Source: Pseudomonadota bacterium
Lineage (GTDB): Bacteria > Pseudomonadota > Alphaproteobacteria > Sphingomonadales > Sphingomonadaceae
Assembly (NCBI GenBank): GCA_023422695.1
Contig: JAFAGN010000157.1
Coordinates: 1-25,344 of the forward strand
DNA length: 25,344 bases
Direction: 5' to 3'
A model generated the notes under the pieces. That model ran no database searches, was not told the origin of the DNA, and saw only the letters and a program-made list of their open reading frames with translations. Below are positions 14,473 to 22,081 of the stretch, one piece after another; position 1 is the stretch's first letter; each line of letters begins with the position of its first letter. The position numbers and the translations under genes are program-made.

Positions 14473-16974
14473 TTAGAGACTCCGCAGCGCCTGCGCCGGT
14501 TTGGCCGACAGCAAAGGCCAGCTGCCCGCGATGCCGATCAGGAACGACAGCCCGGCGCCGCCGACCAGCGTTGCGCCGACGATCAGCGGATCGGGGGCGA
14601 AGGTGAAATCGAACAGGCTGACGACGACATAGCGCGCCGCGATCAGGCCGAGGCCGAGCGCGAGCACAGCGAGGACCGCTGCGAGAACCGCATATTCCAT
14701 CGCCTGCGCCCCCAGTATCTGGCGGCGCGTCGCGCCGAGCAGTTTCAGGATCACGCTGTCGTACACGCGCCGCTCACGGCTGGCGGCGATCGCGCCAATC
14801 AGCACCGCAATCCCGGCGAGGATCGCGATACTCGCCGCCGCGGCAATCGCCTGGCTCATCTGGGTCAGCAATAGCGTCACCTGCGACACGACGTCGCGCA
14901 CCGCGATCAGCGATGCCGACGGGAAGGCGCGCGGGATGCTGCGCGCCAGTTCGGTTTCGGCCTTGGCATCGACGGCGACCGTCGCCACCATATTATGCGG
15001 CGCCGCGTCGAAGGTGCCGGGCGAAAAGACCATCACATAGTTGAGCCCGAAATTGTCCCAATTGACGGTGCGGAACGACGCGACCTTCGCCTGCACTTCG
15101 ACCCCCAGCACATTGACGCTGAGCGTATCGCCGATCTTGAGGCCCAGCGACGTCGCCACCTCCTGTTCGACGCTGACCAGCGGCGGTCCCTTGTAATCGG
15201 CGGCCCACCATTGGCCGCCCACCAACTCGCTGCCGCTCGGCGGCACCGCGCTATAGGTCAGCCCGCGGTCGCCGCGCAGCACCCACGCGCCTTCGGGCAG
15301 CTCCGCCAATTCGTCGACGCGTATCCCTCGAAATTCGGTGACGCTGCCGCGCAGCGCCGGGATCATGTTGATCTGCGCATCGGGCGCGGCCTCTATCACC
15401 ATCGACCGGAACTGGCGGGCGCCGTCGCGCGGCACGTCGAGCACGAAAAAGCTGGGCGCGCGCTGCGGCACGGTGCGCGAAATCTCGTTGGTGATGCTGG
15501 TCTGGATCGCCGCGAGGGTGACGAACAGCGTCAGCCCCAACCCCAGCGCCACCACCAGCGCCCCGGTCGCGGCGCCGGGGCGATGCAGGTTGGCGAGCGC
15601 CAGCCGCAACAACGGGCGGCGCGGGCGGGGCAGGCGGCTCGCGGTGCGGCGCACCAGCCAGCCGAGCCCTACCAGGATAAGGAGGAGGCTGATCGCCGCA
15701 CCGATGAAACCGAGCGCGAACAACGGCTCGCGCGCCGTGCCGACGGCGAGCGCGACGATGGCGGACAGCGCCGCCGCCACGGCGATTAGCGCGGGCCGGT
15801 CGATCCTAGCGCCCTTGTCGACGGTGGCGCGGTACAAGCCCGCCGCCGGGATGTGTTTGGTGGCGGCGAGCGGCGGCAGCGCGAAGGCGATCGCGATCAG
15901 CAGCCCATAGGCGGCGCTCACTGCGAGCGGCAGAGGATAGAGCGCGAATCCGGGTCGCACCGGCAAAACATCGCCCGCAATCGCCCCGATCGCGACCGGC
16001 GCGAGCGCGCCAACGACCAGTCCGGCGAAGATCGCCACCGCGGCGACGGCCAGGATCTGCAGCCCATAGATGCGCAGCACCGTCGCGCTATCGGCGCCCA
16101 GCACTTTGAGCGTCGCCAGCCCGGGGCGCTTACCCGCCAAATAGCTGGCCACGCCATTGCCGACCCCGATCCCGGCGATCACCAGCGCGGCGAGACCCAC
16201 GAGCGACAGAAATTGCCCCATGCGTTCGATGAAGCGGCGCGTTCCGGGGGCGCCGTTGCTGCTGTCGGTGATGTCCCACCCAGCGTCGGGAAATTCGACG
16301 GTGAGTGCCTTGCCGACCGCTTCGGGATTGGCGCTGGCGGGCAGGCGGACGCGATATTTGCTTTCGTACAGGCTGCCGGGCTGGATCAGCTGGGTCGCGG
16401 GAAGGTCGGCAAGGCCGATGATGGCCACCGGACCGAGGGTAAAGCCCTCGCCCAACCGGTCGGGCTCTTCGGCGATGATGCCGTCGATCAGGAACGCTTT
16501 TTCGCCAAACTTCACTCGGTTTCCGACGTTCAGGTCGAGCCGCGAGGCGAGATCCTGGCCGATCCAGATGCTGCCCGTGGGCGGCGGGCCGCGGCGCACG
16601 CCGCTTTCGAGGCGCAGCGTGCCATAGAGCGGGTAGGCGCCATCGACCGCTTTCAGTTCGGACAACAAGGCATCGCCGCCCGGCGCATTGGCCATCGCGC
16701 GCATCCGCACCGTGGCGGAGGGCGTGCCGACCCGCTGGAACCCGGCCATTTCTTCGGTCGTGGCTTCGCGCTGCGGGATGCCGAATTCGATGTCGCCGCC
16801 GAGGATGGTCTGGCCGCGCACCTCGAGTTCGGAGGTGATGCCGCTGGTCAGGCTGCCGATCGCCGCCAGCGTCGCGACGCCGAGAAACAGGCAGACGGCA
16901 AGCAGGCGCAACCCGCGAATCCGCGTCGCAAGATCGCGGCGCGCGATCCGCCAGAGAGACGACAACGGGAGCAT
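14473..16974 (-). CDS. ABC transporter permease, YbbP-like (FtsX/MacB family)
   Basis: An 833-residue inner-membrane protein of the double-FtsX type. One helix near residues 22-45 is followed by a large extracytoplasmic domain. A block of several helices spans roughly 250-470, then a second extracytoplasmic domain, and last three helices near the C-terminus (SIAILAGIAVLIGAIAASRE and after). This matches E. coli YbbP. It works with the YbbA-like ATPase encoded 121 bases upstream on the same strand. The family acts on lipids or envelope substrates by mechanotransmission rather than classical import; the substrate of YbbAP is unresolved. A palindromic repeat separates the two genes. The ribosome site is weak (a G-run eight bases before the ATG). 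Confidence 0.9.
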   Translation of the reverse strand: MLPLSSLWRIARRDLATRIRGLRLLAVCLFLGVATLAAIGSLTSGITSELEVRGQTILGGDIEFGIPQREATTEEMAGFQRVGTPSATVRMRAMANAPGGDALLSELKAVDGAYPLYGTLRLESGVRRGPPPTGSIWIGQDLASRLDLNVGNRVKFGEKAFLIDGIIAEEPDRLGEGFTLGPVAIIGLADLPATQLIQPGSLYESKYRVRLPASANPEAVGKALTVEFPDAGWDITDSSNGAPGTRRFIERMGQFLSLVGLAALVIAGIGVGNGVASYLAGKRPGLATLKVLGADSATVLRIYGLQILAVAAVAIFAGLVVGALAPVAIGAIAGDVLPVRPGFALYPLPLAVSAAYGLLIAIAFALPPLAATKHIPAAGLYRATVDKGARIDRPALIAVAAALSAIVALAVGTAREPLFALGFIGAAISLLLILVGLGWLVRRTASRLPRPRRPLLRLALANLHRPGAATGALVVALGLGLTLFVTLAAIQTSITNEISRTVPQRAPSFFVLDVPRDGARQFRSMVIEAAPDAQINMIPALRGSVTEFRGIRVDELAELPEGAWVLRGDRGLTYSAVPPSGSELVGGQWWAADYKGPPLVSVEQEVATSLGLKIGDTLSVNVLGVEVQAKVASFRTVNWDNFGLNYVMVFSPGTFDAAPHNMVATVAVDAKAETELARSIPRAFPSASLIAVRDVVSQVTLLLTQMSQAIAAAASIAILAGIAVLIGAIAASRERRVYDSVILKLLGATRRQILGAQAMEYAVLAAVLAVLALGLGLIAARYVVVSLFDFTFAPDPLIVGATLVGGAGLSFLIGIAGSWPLLSAKPAQALRSL

Positions 16975-16995
16975 TAGATCGACACCCCCCTTAGC

Positions 16996-17077
16996 CCGTT
17001 CGTGTCGAGCGAAGTCGAGACACCCGGTAGGCAGGCTCTACCGCGCGAGGTGTCTCGACTTCGCTCGACACGAACGG
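16996..17077. repeat. Palindromic repeat (GTCGAGCGAAGTCGAGA family), copy 2
   Basis: The left arm 16996-17025 and right arm 17048-17077 match as inverted repeats at 29 of 30 positions (core TCGAGCGAAGTCGAGACAC) around a 22-base loop. It lies between the ABC ATPase and permease genes, which should be one operon. Copy 1 is at 6710-6791 with more diverged arms. Confidence 0.9.
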
Positions 17078-17095
17078 ACTTAAGGAGCGGCGTCA

Positions 17096-17791
17096 TCACG
17101 CCCGTTCCTCAATCCGCCCGTCGTGCATCACGACCACGCGGTCGCAATGTTCGGCGAGTTCGGGATCGTGGGTGATGATCAGCAACGTCGCACCCAGCGC
17201 GGCGCGGCGCGCGAAGATCAGGTCGATGATCGCATGACCCGTCGCGGTGTCGAGATTGCCCGTCGGTTCGTCGGCAAAGATGATCGCGGGCTCGCTCGCC
17301 ATCGCGCGCGCAATCGCGACGCGCTGCTGCTCGCCGCCCGACAGCTGTGCCGGATAATGGGTCAGCCGGTGGCCCAGCCCGACGGCTTCGAGTTCGGCCG
17401 CCGCGCGCCCGAACGGATCGGCGACCCCCGCCAGCTCCAGCGGCACCGCGACATTTTCCAGCGCGGTCATCGTCGGCAGCAAGTGAAACGCCTGCAACAC
17501 GATGCCGATGCGCCCGCGCCGCGCGCGCGCCAGTTCGTCCTCGTCCATCGTGGCGAAATCCAGCCCGGCGACGCGGATCGTGCCGCCGTTGGCGCGCTCG
17601 AGTCCGGCGAGCACCGCCATCAGCGAGCTTTTGCCCGATCCCGACGGCCCGAGCAGCGCGACCGAAGCGCCAGCGGGAACCTCCAGATCGACGCCGCGCA
17701 AAATTTCGACAGGGGACTTGTCGCTCCCCAGCGTCAGCGTCACATTATGGGCGGCGATCGCCATTTCGGGCGAAGGTCGATCTGCGGTCAA
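17096..17791 (-). CDS. ABC transporter ATP-binding protein, YbbA-like
   Basis: A 231-residue ATPase of the LolD/MacB/YbbA group that powers the YbbP-like permease. Walker A is G48-PSGSGKS, the Q-loop Gln is 100, the signature is L150-SGGEQQRVA, Walker B is IIFADEP (170-176), and THDPE gives the switch histidine. The start is probably TTG at 17791, preceded by AAGGG with a 7-base spacer. An ATG at 17764 would give MAIAAHNV and also a complete domain, but without a ribosome site. It is divergent from the tesA-like gene, whose start is only 17 bases away, so the promoters must overlap. This ybbA/tesA layout is widespread. Confidence 0.92.
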   Translation of the reverse strand: MTADRPSPEMAIAAHNVTLTLGSDKSPVEILRGVDLEVPAGASVALLGPSGSGKSSLMAVLAGLERANGGTIRVAGLDFATMDEDELARARRGRIGIVLQAFHLLPTMTALENVAVPLELAGVADPFGRAAAELEAVGLGHRLTHYPAQLSGGEQQRVAIARAMASEPAIIFADEPTGNLDTATGHAIIDLIFARRAALGATLLIITHDPELAEHCDRVVVMHDGRIEERA

Positions 17792-17808
17792 GAAAGGACC
17801 CTTTGGAA

Positions 17809-18522
17809 ATGAGAACGACCGGATGGCGCTCTTACGCCCTATATGGTTGCGCCATTGCGCTTTGCCAACCGCTCGCCGCGTGCGGATCGGCGGAAACCCC
17901 GGCGGCTTCGACCAACGACAAGGTTGCAGCGGAAGCGGCCCCCGCCGTGCCCGCCGATGCGCCGCTCGTTATCGCGTTCGGCGACAGCCTGTACGCGGGG
18001 TATCAGTTGGGGCCGAAAGAGGGCTTGGCGCCACAATTGCAGGCGGCGCTGTCCGCCGATGGCGTCGCGGTGCGGGTGCAGAACGCCGGGGTGTCGGGCG
18101 ACACGACCGCGGCGGGGCGCCAGCGGCTGACCTATGTGCTCGACAATGCAAAGGTGAAGCCCGCGCTCGTGATCCTGGGCCTTGGCGGTAACGACATGCT
18201 GCGCGGCATCGGCCCCGATCAGACGCGCGCCAACCTCGACGCGATGCTCGCCGAACTGAAAAAGCGCGGGATTCCGGTGCTGCTCACCGGGATGATGGCG
18301 GCGCCCAATCTGGGCAGCGACTATGCCAAGACATTCAATCCGATCTATCCCGAGCTGGCGGGCAAATATGACGTCAGCTTCTATCCGTTCATCCTCGACA
18401 ATGTCGTCACCGACAAGGCGCTGATGCTCGCCGACAATCTGCACCCCAATGCGAAGGGGGTGACGGTGGTGGCCGAGGCGCTGGCGCCGCTGGTCGAACA
18501 GGCGCTGCCGAACGCGGGGTAA
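17809..18522 (+). CDS. tesA: TesA-like SGNH arylesterase/lysophospholipase, lipoprotein form
   Basis: A 237-residue SGNH hydrolase acting on lysophospholipids, acyl thioesters or aryl esters in the periplasm. The blocks are FGDS60LYAGY (nucleophile Ser60), the NAGVSGDTTAAG glycine block, LGGNDML (Asn block) and D209-NLH212 (acid and base). The N-terminus ends in lipobox L22-A-A-C25, so this form should be lipid-anchored, unlike soluble E. coli TesA. A low-complexity Ala/Pro linker (about 26-52) separates anchor and enzyme. The ATG at 17809 has AAGGA ten bases upstream. It is divergent from the YbbA-like ATPase gene. Confidence 0.92.
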   Translation: MRTTGWRSYALYGCAIALCQPLAACGSAETPAASTNDKVAAEAAPAVPADAPLVIAFGDSLYAGYQLGPKEGLAPQLQAALSADGVAVRVQNAGVSGDTTAAGRQRLTYVLDNAKVKPALVILGLGGNDMLRGIGPDQTRANLDAMLAELKKRGIPVLLTGMMAAPNLGSDYAKTFNPIYPELAGKYDVSFYPFILDNVVTDKALMLADNLHPNAKGVTVVAEALAPLVEQALPNAG

Positions 18523-18525
18523 AAT

Positions 18526-18587
18526 GATCCTCCCTGTGGCGAAGCCATGGGGAGGGGGACCGTCCGTGAAGCGGATGGTGGAGGGGC
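18526..18587 (-). repeat. Two-hairpin dispersed repeat, copy B (inverted)
   Basis: Read on the minus strand it begins GCCCCTCC and ends GGGAGGATC. Its first stem is ACC.TCCG/CGGA.GGT with one A-C mismatch. Its second is CCTCCC/GGGAGG with inner TGGC-TTC-GCCA. It starts four bases after the tesA stop and faces copy C, so the pair could fold together and might stop transcription from both convergent genes. Confidence 0.8.
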
Positions 18588-18605
18588 CGCGACGGTAGCG
18601 CCAAA

Positions 18606-18663
18606 GCCCCTCCGTCAGTCCTGCGGACTGCCACCTCCCCATCGCTACGCGACAGGGAGGATT
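18606..18663 (+). repeat. Two-hairpin dispersed repeat, copy C
   Basis: It matches copy A closely, but its first stem is CAGTCC-TGC-GGACTG in place of CAGCGC-TTC-GCGCTG. Both sides of the stem changed together. The second stem has inner TCGC-TAC-GCGA. It ends directly at the ynfA stop codon. Confidence 0.85.
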
Positions 18664-18665
18664 AT

Positions 18666-18989
18666 CTAGCTCCCCCTGGGCCCGAACAATATGATCGCCG
18701 CGCCGCCCAGGCACACGGCGGCGCCGATCAGGTCCCAGCGGTCGGGCTTCGCGCCCTCGACGGCCCACAGCCACAGCAAGGCCGCGACGATATAGACCCC
18801 GCCATAAGCGGCATAAGTCCGCCCGGCATGTTCGGCATCGACCAATGTGAGCAGGTAGGCGAACAAAGCGAGCGACGCGATGCCGGGGACGAGCCACCAC
18901 ACCGACTTGTCGAGCCGCAGCCACGCCCAGAAGGCGAAGCAACCCGCAATTTCGGCGAGCGCGGCGGCGATGTAGGCAAAGGCGGTCAT
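18666..18989 (-). CDS. ynfA: YnfA family (UPF0060) small membrane protein
   Basis: A 107-residue inner-membrane protein with four helices, the usual YnfA size. Recognisable parts are AALAEIAGCFAFWAWLR, the AGRTYAAYGGVYIVAALLWLW segment and KPDRWDLIGAAVCLGGAAII, all typical of UPF0060. The family resembles small-multidrug-resistance exporters and has been linked to efflux of toxic cations, but its role is not settled. The ATG at 18989 has no strong ribosome site. It converges on tesA with two repeat copies between the genes. Confidence 0.92.
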   Translation of the reverse strand: MTAFAYIAAALAEIAGCFAFWAWLRLDKSVWWLVPGIASLALFAYLLTLVDAEHAGRTYAAYGGVYIVAALLWLWAVEGAKPDRWDLIGAAVCLGGAAIILFGPRGS

Positions 18990-19084
18990 CGGCCGACCGT
19001 GGCGCGTCGACTGTCGAAAGGGAAGGGGGTTGTAGCGGAGGGCGGATGTGGTTGTCGGATTTGGGGTGGGGAGCGGCCCTTGAC

Positions 19085-19132
19085 GATCCTCCCCGGCACG
19101 GGGAGGGGGACCAGCGAAGCTGGTGGAGGGGC
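19085..19132 (-). repeat. Two-hairpin dispersed repeat, copy D (inverted)
   Basis: Read on the minus strand it is GCCCCTCC, a stem ACCAGC-TTC-GCTGGT, then a second stem CCTCCCC/GGGGAGG with a short loop, and GATC. It is a shorter subtype shared with copy E, and the two are inverted relative to each other. Confidence 0.8.
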
Positions 19133-19224
19133 ACCATCGGTTTGCCTTGCCGGTACGATAGTGAGCCGCCGATCGGTCGCCGTTGAAGGAGCGCGTTTTC
19201 CCCGGCGCCGCGTAAACCGCCTGT

Positions 19225-19274
19225 GCCCCTCCACCACCCTTCGGGTGGTCCCCCTCCCCCTGCGGGGGAGGATC
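19225..19274 (+). repeat. Two-hairpin dispersed repeat, copy E
   Basis: It begins GCCCCTCC, has stem ACCACCC-TTC-GGGTGGT, then CCTCCCCC/GGGGGAGG with a TGC loop, and ends GATC. Compared with copy D the first stem differs on both sides in a compensatory way. Confidence 0.8.
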
Positions 19275-19321
19275 GCTTATGTCCGCAACCGGTCGGAAAC
19301 CCGTCATCGCGCCCGCAAAAC

Positions 19322-19351
19322 AAAAAAGGGGCGACCAATCGGCCGCCCCTT
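19322..19351 (-). terminator. Rho-independent terminator of the outer-membrane protein gene
   Basis: On the minus strand, AAGGGGCG (19351-19344) pairs with CGCCCCTT (19333-19326) around a 10-base loop. T continues to 19322, making a run of six including the end of the stem. It starts 27 bases after the stop of the upstream gene, the right place and orientation. Confidence 0.85.
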
Positions 19352-19377
19352 CCTGTTTCATCGCAGCTTCCGAAAAA

Positions 19378-19836
19378 TCAGAACGCGAAGCCGACGCCTG
19401 CGACGAAGGTGTCGAAGTCGCCGAAGTTGTTGATGAACTGGTGGCGATATTCGGCCTTGGCGTACAGGTTCTGGCCCAGCTTGTGCTGGTAACCCGCGCC
19501 GACATAGGGATCGTCGATGTCGCTGAAGGTGTAACCACCGGTGACATAGGCCTTGCCGTTCGCGCCAACCTTGGCGCCGACGCGGCCGCCGGCCGAGAAC
19601 TGGACATCCGCACCGTCGACGAGCACCTTGTCGCCCGCGACTTCGGCGCCGACAAACGCGGCCGAGCCAAGGTCGAAGTCATAACCGGCGGCCAGGCCGA
19701 GGGTGCCTTCGTCGATGCCGTTGCCGGTGATCAGGCCGCCGCGCACTTCGACGCGGCCTTCGCCGCCTTCGGCAGCCATGGCGGGGGTTGCAACGATGGC
19801 CGTCAGGAGAGCGGCTGCAACTGCGAATTTCTTCAT
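19378..19836 (-). CDS. Small beta-barrel outer-membrane protein
   Basis: A 152-residue protein. MKKFAVAAALLTAIVATPAMA is a Sec signal peptide and the mature part alternates hydrophobic and polar residues in short strands, ending AGVGFAF with the C-terminal Phe typical of outer-membrane barrels. About eight strands are likely, with YVTGGYTFSD, YVGAGYQHKLG and LYAKAEYRHQF resembling the OMP_b-brl (OmpA-like/Omp25) family. Function is unknown; such proteins are often abundant structural porin-like barrels. The start has AAGGA upstream, and a strong intrinsic terminator follows, so it is a single-gene unit, probably well expressed. Confidence 0.85.
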   Translation of the reverse strand: MKKFAVAAALLTAIVATPAMAAEGGEGRVEVRGGLITGNGIDEGTLGLAAGYDFDLGSAAFVGAEVAGDKVLVDGADVQFSAGGRVGAKVGANGKAYVTGGYTFSDIDDPYVGAGYQHKLGQNLYAKAEYRHQFINNFGDFDTFVAGVGFAF

Positions 19837-20035
19837 TTTGTTTTTCCTTCTGCTTTACATGGCCACGCCCTTTGGGTCGCGGTCCACCGCCTAAATGGCG
19901 TTTGCAGCTGTCGCTTCAATGAACGGATCGTTCAGAATGTGACAATTTTCTTACCTGTGTTATTTTTACCACACGGTATAGAATAGCTATGCAGAAAAAC
20001 ATTGAAAATGTGTCTGAAAAGCGTGCCTTCAGTCC
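19837..20035 (-). promoter_or_regulatory. AT-rich promoter region of the outer-membrane protein gene
   Basis: The stretch around 19935-20020 is far more AT-rich than its surroundings, and the leader to the start codon is long. It contains the palindrome GAACG-GAT-CGTTC (19921-19933) and GTGT...ACAC around 19957-19974. I cannot choose one -35/-10 pair with confidence, but the promoter should lie here. Confidence 0.4.
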
Positions 20036-20111
20036 GTCATCGCGGCGAACGCCGGCGTCTCGCGGGTGCCGTAAAACGCGATGTCGAGATCCCGGCCTTC
20101 GCCGGGATGAC
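20036..20111. repeat. Imperfect inverted repeat (GTCATCCCGGCGAA family)
   Basis: The left arm starts GTCATCGCGGCGAACGCCGG at 20036. The right arm (20084-20111) ends CGCCGGGATGAC and is its diverged inverted copy. It lies between the promoter of the outer-membrane protein gene and the end of rlmN. The GTCATCCCGGCGAAGGCCGG theme is a common dispersed repeat in alphaproteobacteria as I remember it. Confidence 0.7.
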
Positions 20112-20121
20112 AAAAACTAGG

Positions 20122-21366
20122 TCAGCCTAGCGCCGCCTGTTTCTCTTCCGCAATCCGGTCGAGTTCGGCGCGGGTTGGCTTGGTCGCGGCGCTTTTCAAC
20201 TGGCCGCACGCGGCCATGATGTCGCGTCCGCGCGGGGTGCGGATCGGCGCCGAAATCCCGGCCTTGAAAATCAGGTTGCTGAACGCCTTGACGCGCTCGG
20301 GCGACGAACATTCGTAGATCGCACCGGGCCAGGGGTTGAAGGGGATCAAATTGACCTTGGCATGCAGCCCATATTCGCGGATCAGCCGGACGAGTTCGCG
20401 TGCATCTTCGTCGCTGTCGTTCTTGTCCTTCAGCATCACATATTCGAAGGTGATGCGCCGCGAATTGCCCGCACCCGGATAGTCGGCGCACGCCTTCAGC
20501 AATTCGTCGATGCCATATTTGCGGTTCAGCGGCACGATCTCGTCGCGGATTTCCTTGCTCACCGCGTGGAGCGATACCGCCAGGTTGACGCCGATTTCTT
20601 CGCCCGCGCGCGCCATCATCGGGACGACGCCGCTGGTCGACAGGGTGATCCGGCGCCGCGACAGCGCAAGGCCGTCGCCGTCCATGACAATCTTGAGCGC
20701 GCCCTTGACCTCGTCGAAATTATACAGCGGCTCGCCCATGCCCATCATCACGATGTTGGTCAGGATGCGGCCATCGGCGGTGTAATGCCCGCCCTCTTCA
20801 TCATCGTCATCGTCGGGGTCGGGGCCAAAGCCCGCCATCGTCCCCTTGGGCCATTCGCCGAGTTCGTCGCGCGCCAGCATGACCTGCCCGACGATCTCGC
20901 CCGCGGCGAGATTGCGGACCAGCCGCATCGTCCCGGTGTGGCAGAAGCGGCAATTCAGCGTGCAACCCACCTGGCTCGACACGCACAAGGTTCCCCGATC
21001 GGCGTCGGGGATGAACACCATCTCATATTCCTGGCCGTCGGCGGCGGCGAGCAGCCATTTGCGCGTGCCATCGCTCGATACCTGCGCCTCGCGCACCGTC
21101 GGGCGGCCGATGATGAAGCGGTCGGTCAACCACGGACGCATCGCCTTGGCGATGTCGGTCATCGCCTCGAAATCGGTGACCCCGCGGTGGTACATCCAGT
21201 GCCAGATCTGCTTGGCGCGCAGCTTCGCCGCCTTGGCATCCAGCCCCGCTTCGACCAGCACGCCGCCGATCGCGTCGCGGCTGAGCCCGACGAGGTCGAT
21301 ACGGTTGCCCCCGCGCAAGGGGACGGTGCCCGTCGTGACGGGGTCGATATGGCCGGGAATCTGCAT
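20122..21366 (-). CDS. rlmN: 23S rRNA (adenine2503-C2)-methyltransferase
   Basis: This radical-SAM enzyme methylates A2503 of 23S rRNA (and A37 of some tRNAs in E. coli). It has 414 residues. The cluster motif is C135-TLN-C139-RF-C142, preceded by TLC128VSSQVG. The methyl-carrier cysteine is Cys387 in DIMAACGQL. MGMGEPLYNFDEV is the usual GEP motif. Residues 182-192 form an acidic loop (DPDDDDDEEGG), longer than in E. coli RlmN (384 residues). The ATG at 21366 (MQIPGHI) is the best start; the ORF extension to 21468 adds a basic stub. No strong ribosome site is visible. It stands alone. Confidence 0.96.
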   Translation of the reverse strand: MQIPGHIDPVTTGTVPLRGGNRIDLVGLSRDAIGGVLVEAGLDAKAAKLRAKQIWHWMYHRGVTDFEAMTDIAKAMRPWLTDRFIIGRPTVREAQVSSDGTRKWLLAAADGQEYEMVFIPDADRGTLCVSSQVGCTLNCRFCHTGTMRLVRNLAAGEIVGQVMLARDELGEWPKGTMAGFGPDPDDDDDEEGGHYTADGRILTNIVMMGMGEPLYNFDEVKGALKIVMDGDGLALSRRRITLSTSGVVPMMARAGEEIGVNLAVSLHAVSKEIRDEIVPLNRKYGIDELLKACADYPGAGNSRRITFEYVMLKDKNDSDEDARELVRLIREYGLHAKVNLIPFNPWPGAIYECSSPERVKAFSNLIFKAGISAPIRTPRGRDIMAACGQLKSAATKPTRAELDRIAEEKQAALG

Positions 21367-21534
21367 GATGGCCGCGCATATAGGGGGGAAGCGGCGATTG
21401 TGCAATTGGCGGCGCGGTGCTGGCATTTCCCCGTTCATTCGCGAGCGGGCGGGGTTGAACCGGTACATTGCAAAGGCTGGCGGGGCGAGCGGCGCGGCCT
21501 AGAACGGCGAACAGACTTTGCCGAGGATGCCGTT

Positions 21535-22038
21535 ATGCGCCGATATGTTCCAATCCTTGCCGCGACGCTGGCGTTCGCGATCCCGCAAACCGCTTTGGCG
21601 GGGGCAGGGCAAAAGATCTGCACGCGCCATTCGACGATCCAGCTGGAGCTGGGCGAAAAGGCGGAGGTCAACGGCGCCGGGTCGAGCGGGGTCGAGTTGC
21701 TGATTTCGGGGCCGGCGGGGCAGTGGATATTCGCCGATTTCAATGGCTTGTCGGCACCCGCCGCAGGTGATGTCGAGGTGGCATCGACCAGGACGCAGAC
21801 GATCGTCCGCCGCGGCCAGCTGCCGCAAATCTATGCCATTTATTCCAAAGCGTCGCGGTTGATCGAGGGCAAGCAGCTGAGCGCGTTCATCAGCGGACTG
21901 TATCTCGACCGGCGACCGCTCGCCAATCCGCGGATCACCGGAACGGCCGCCGACGAGGCGGTCTGGCGCCGCGTATCGCTCGGCCAGACGAGCGGTTGCG
22001 ATCTGCGTTGGGTGCCGGGGCAGGGGCTGGTGGAATAG
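21535..22038 (+). CDS. Exported protein of unknown function
   Basis: A 167-residue protein that I do not recognise. MRRYVPILAATLAFAIPQTALA is a clear signal peptide, so it is periplasmic or secreted. The mature part has two cysteines (KICTRH and SGCDLRW) that could form a disulfide, and short beta-rich stretches. The ATG at 21535 has GAGGA with an 8-base spacer. The reading frame is open far upstream across rlmN, but that part is an antisense shadow. It is divergent from rlmN and converges with the UrcA gene. Confidence 0.7.
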   Translation: MRRYVPILAATLAFAIPQTALAGAGQKICTRHSTIQLELGEKAEVNGAGSSGVELLISGPAGQWIFADFNGLSAPAAGDVEVASTRTQTIVRRGQLPQIYAIYSKASRLIEGKQLSAFISGLYLDRRPLANPRITGTAADEAVWRRVSLGQTSGCDLRWVPGQGLVE

Positions 22039-22081
22039 GCCTTTCGCGGCTTCCACCGGATCGCGCCCCGGCGGGCCCGAC

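Larger units (their letters stand above)
18990..19377. other. Gene-free stretch with repeats D and E and a terminator
   Basis: This 388-base gap upstream of ynfA contains two two-hairpin repeats in opposite orientation (19085-19132 and 19225-19274) and the terminator of the outer-membrane protein gene (19322-19351). Between them I see no ORF with a ribosome site or recognisable product, and no RNA gene. Confidence 0.6.

Noticed and set aside
15853..16977. Long open frame on the plus strand opposite the ABC permease
   Set aside because: Same pattern: Gly/Arg/His/Gln-rich translation antisense to a strongly supported membrane protein.
18526..19274. Possible CRISPR array because of repeated short motifs
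   Set aside because: The repeats are self-complementary, in both orientations and unevenly spaced, with no equal-length spacers and no cas genes.
20362..21534. Upstream part of the open frame that contains the exported protein at 21535
   Set aside because: This part is antisense to rlmN. A signal peptide and a good ribosome site mark the true start at 21535.
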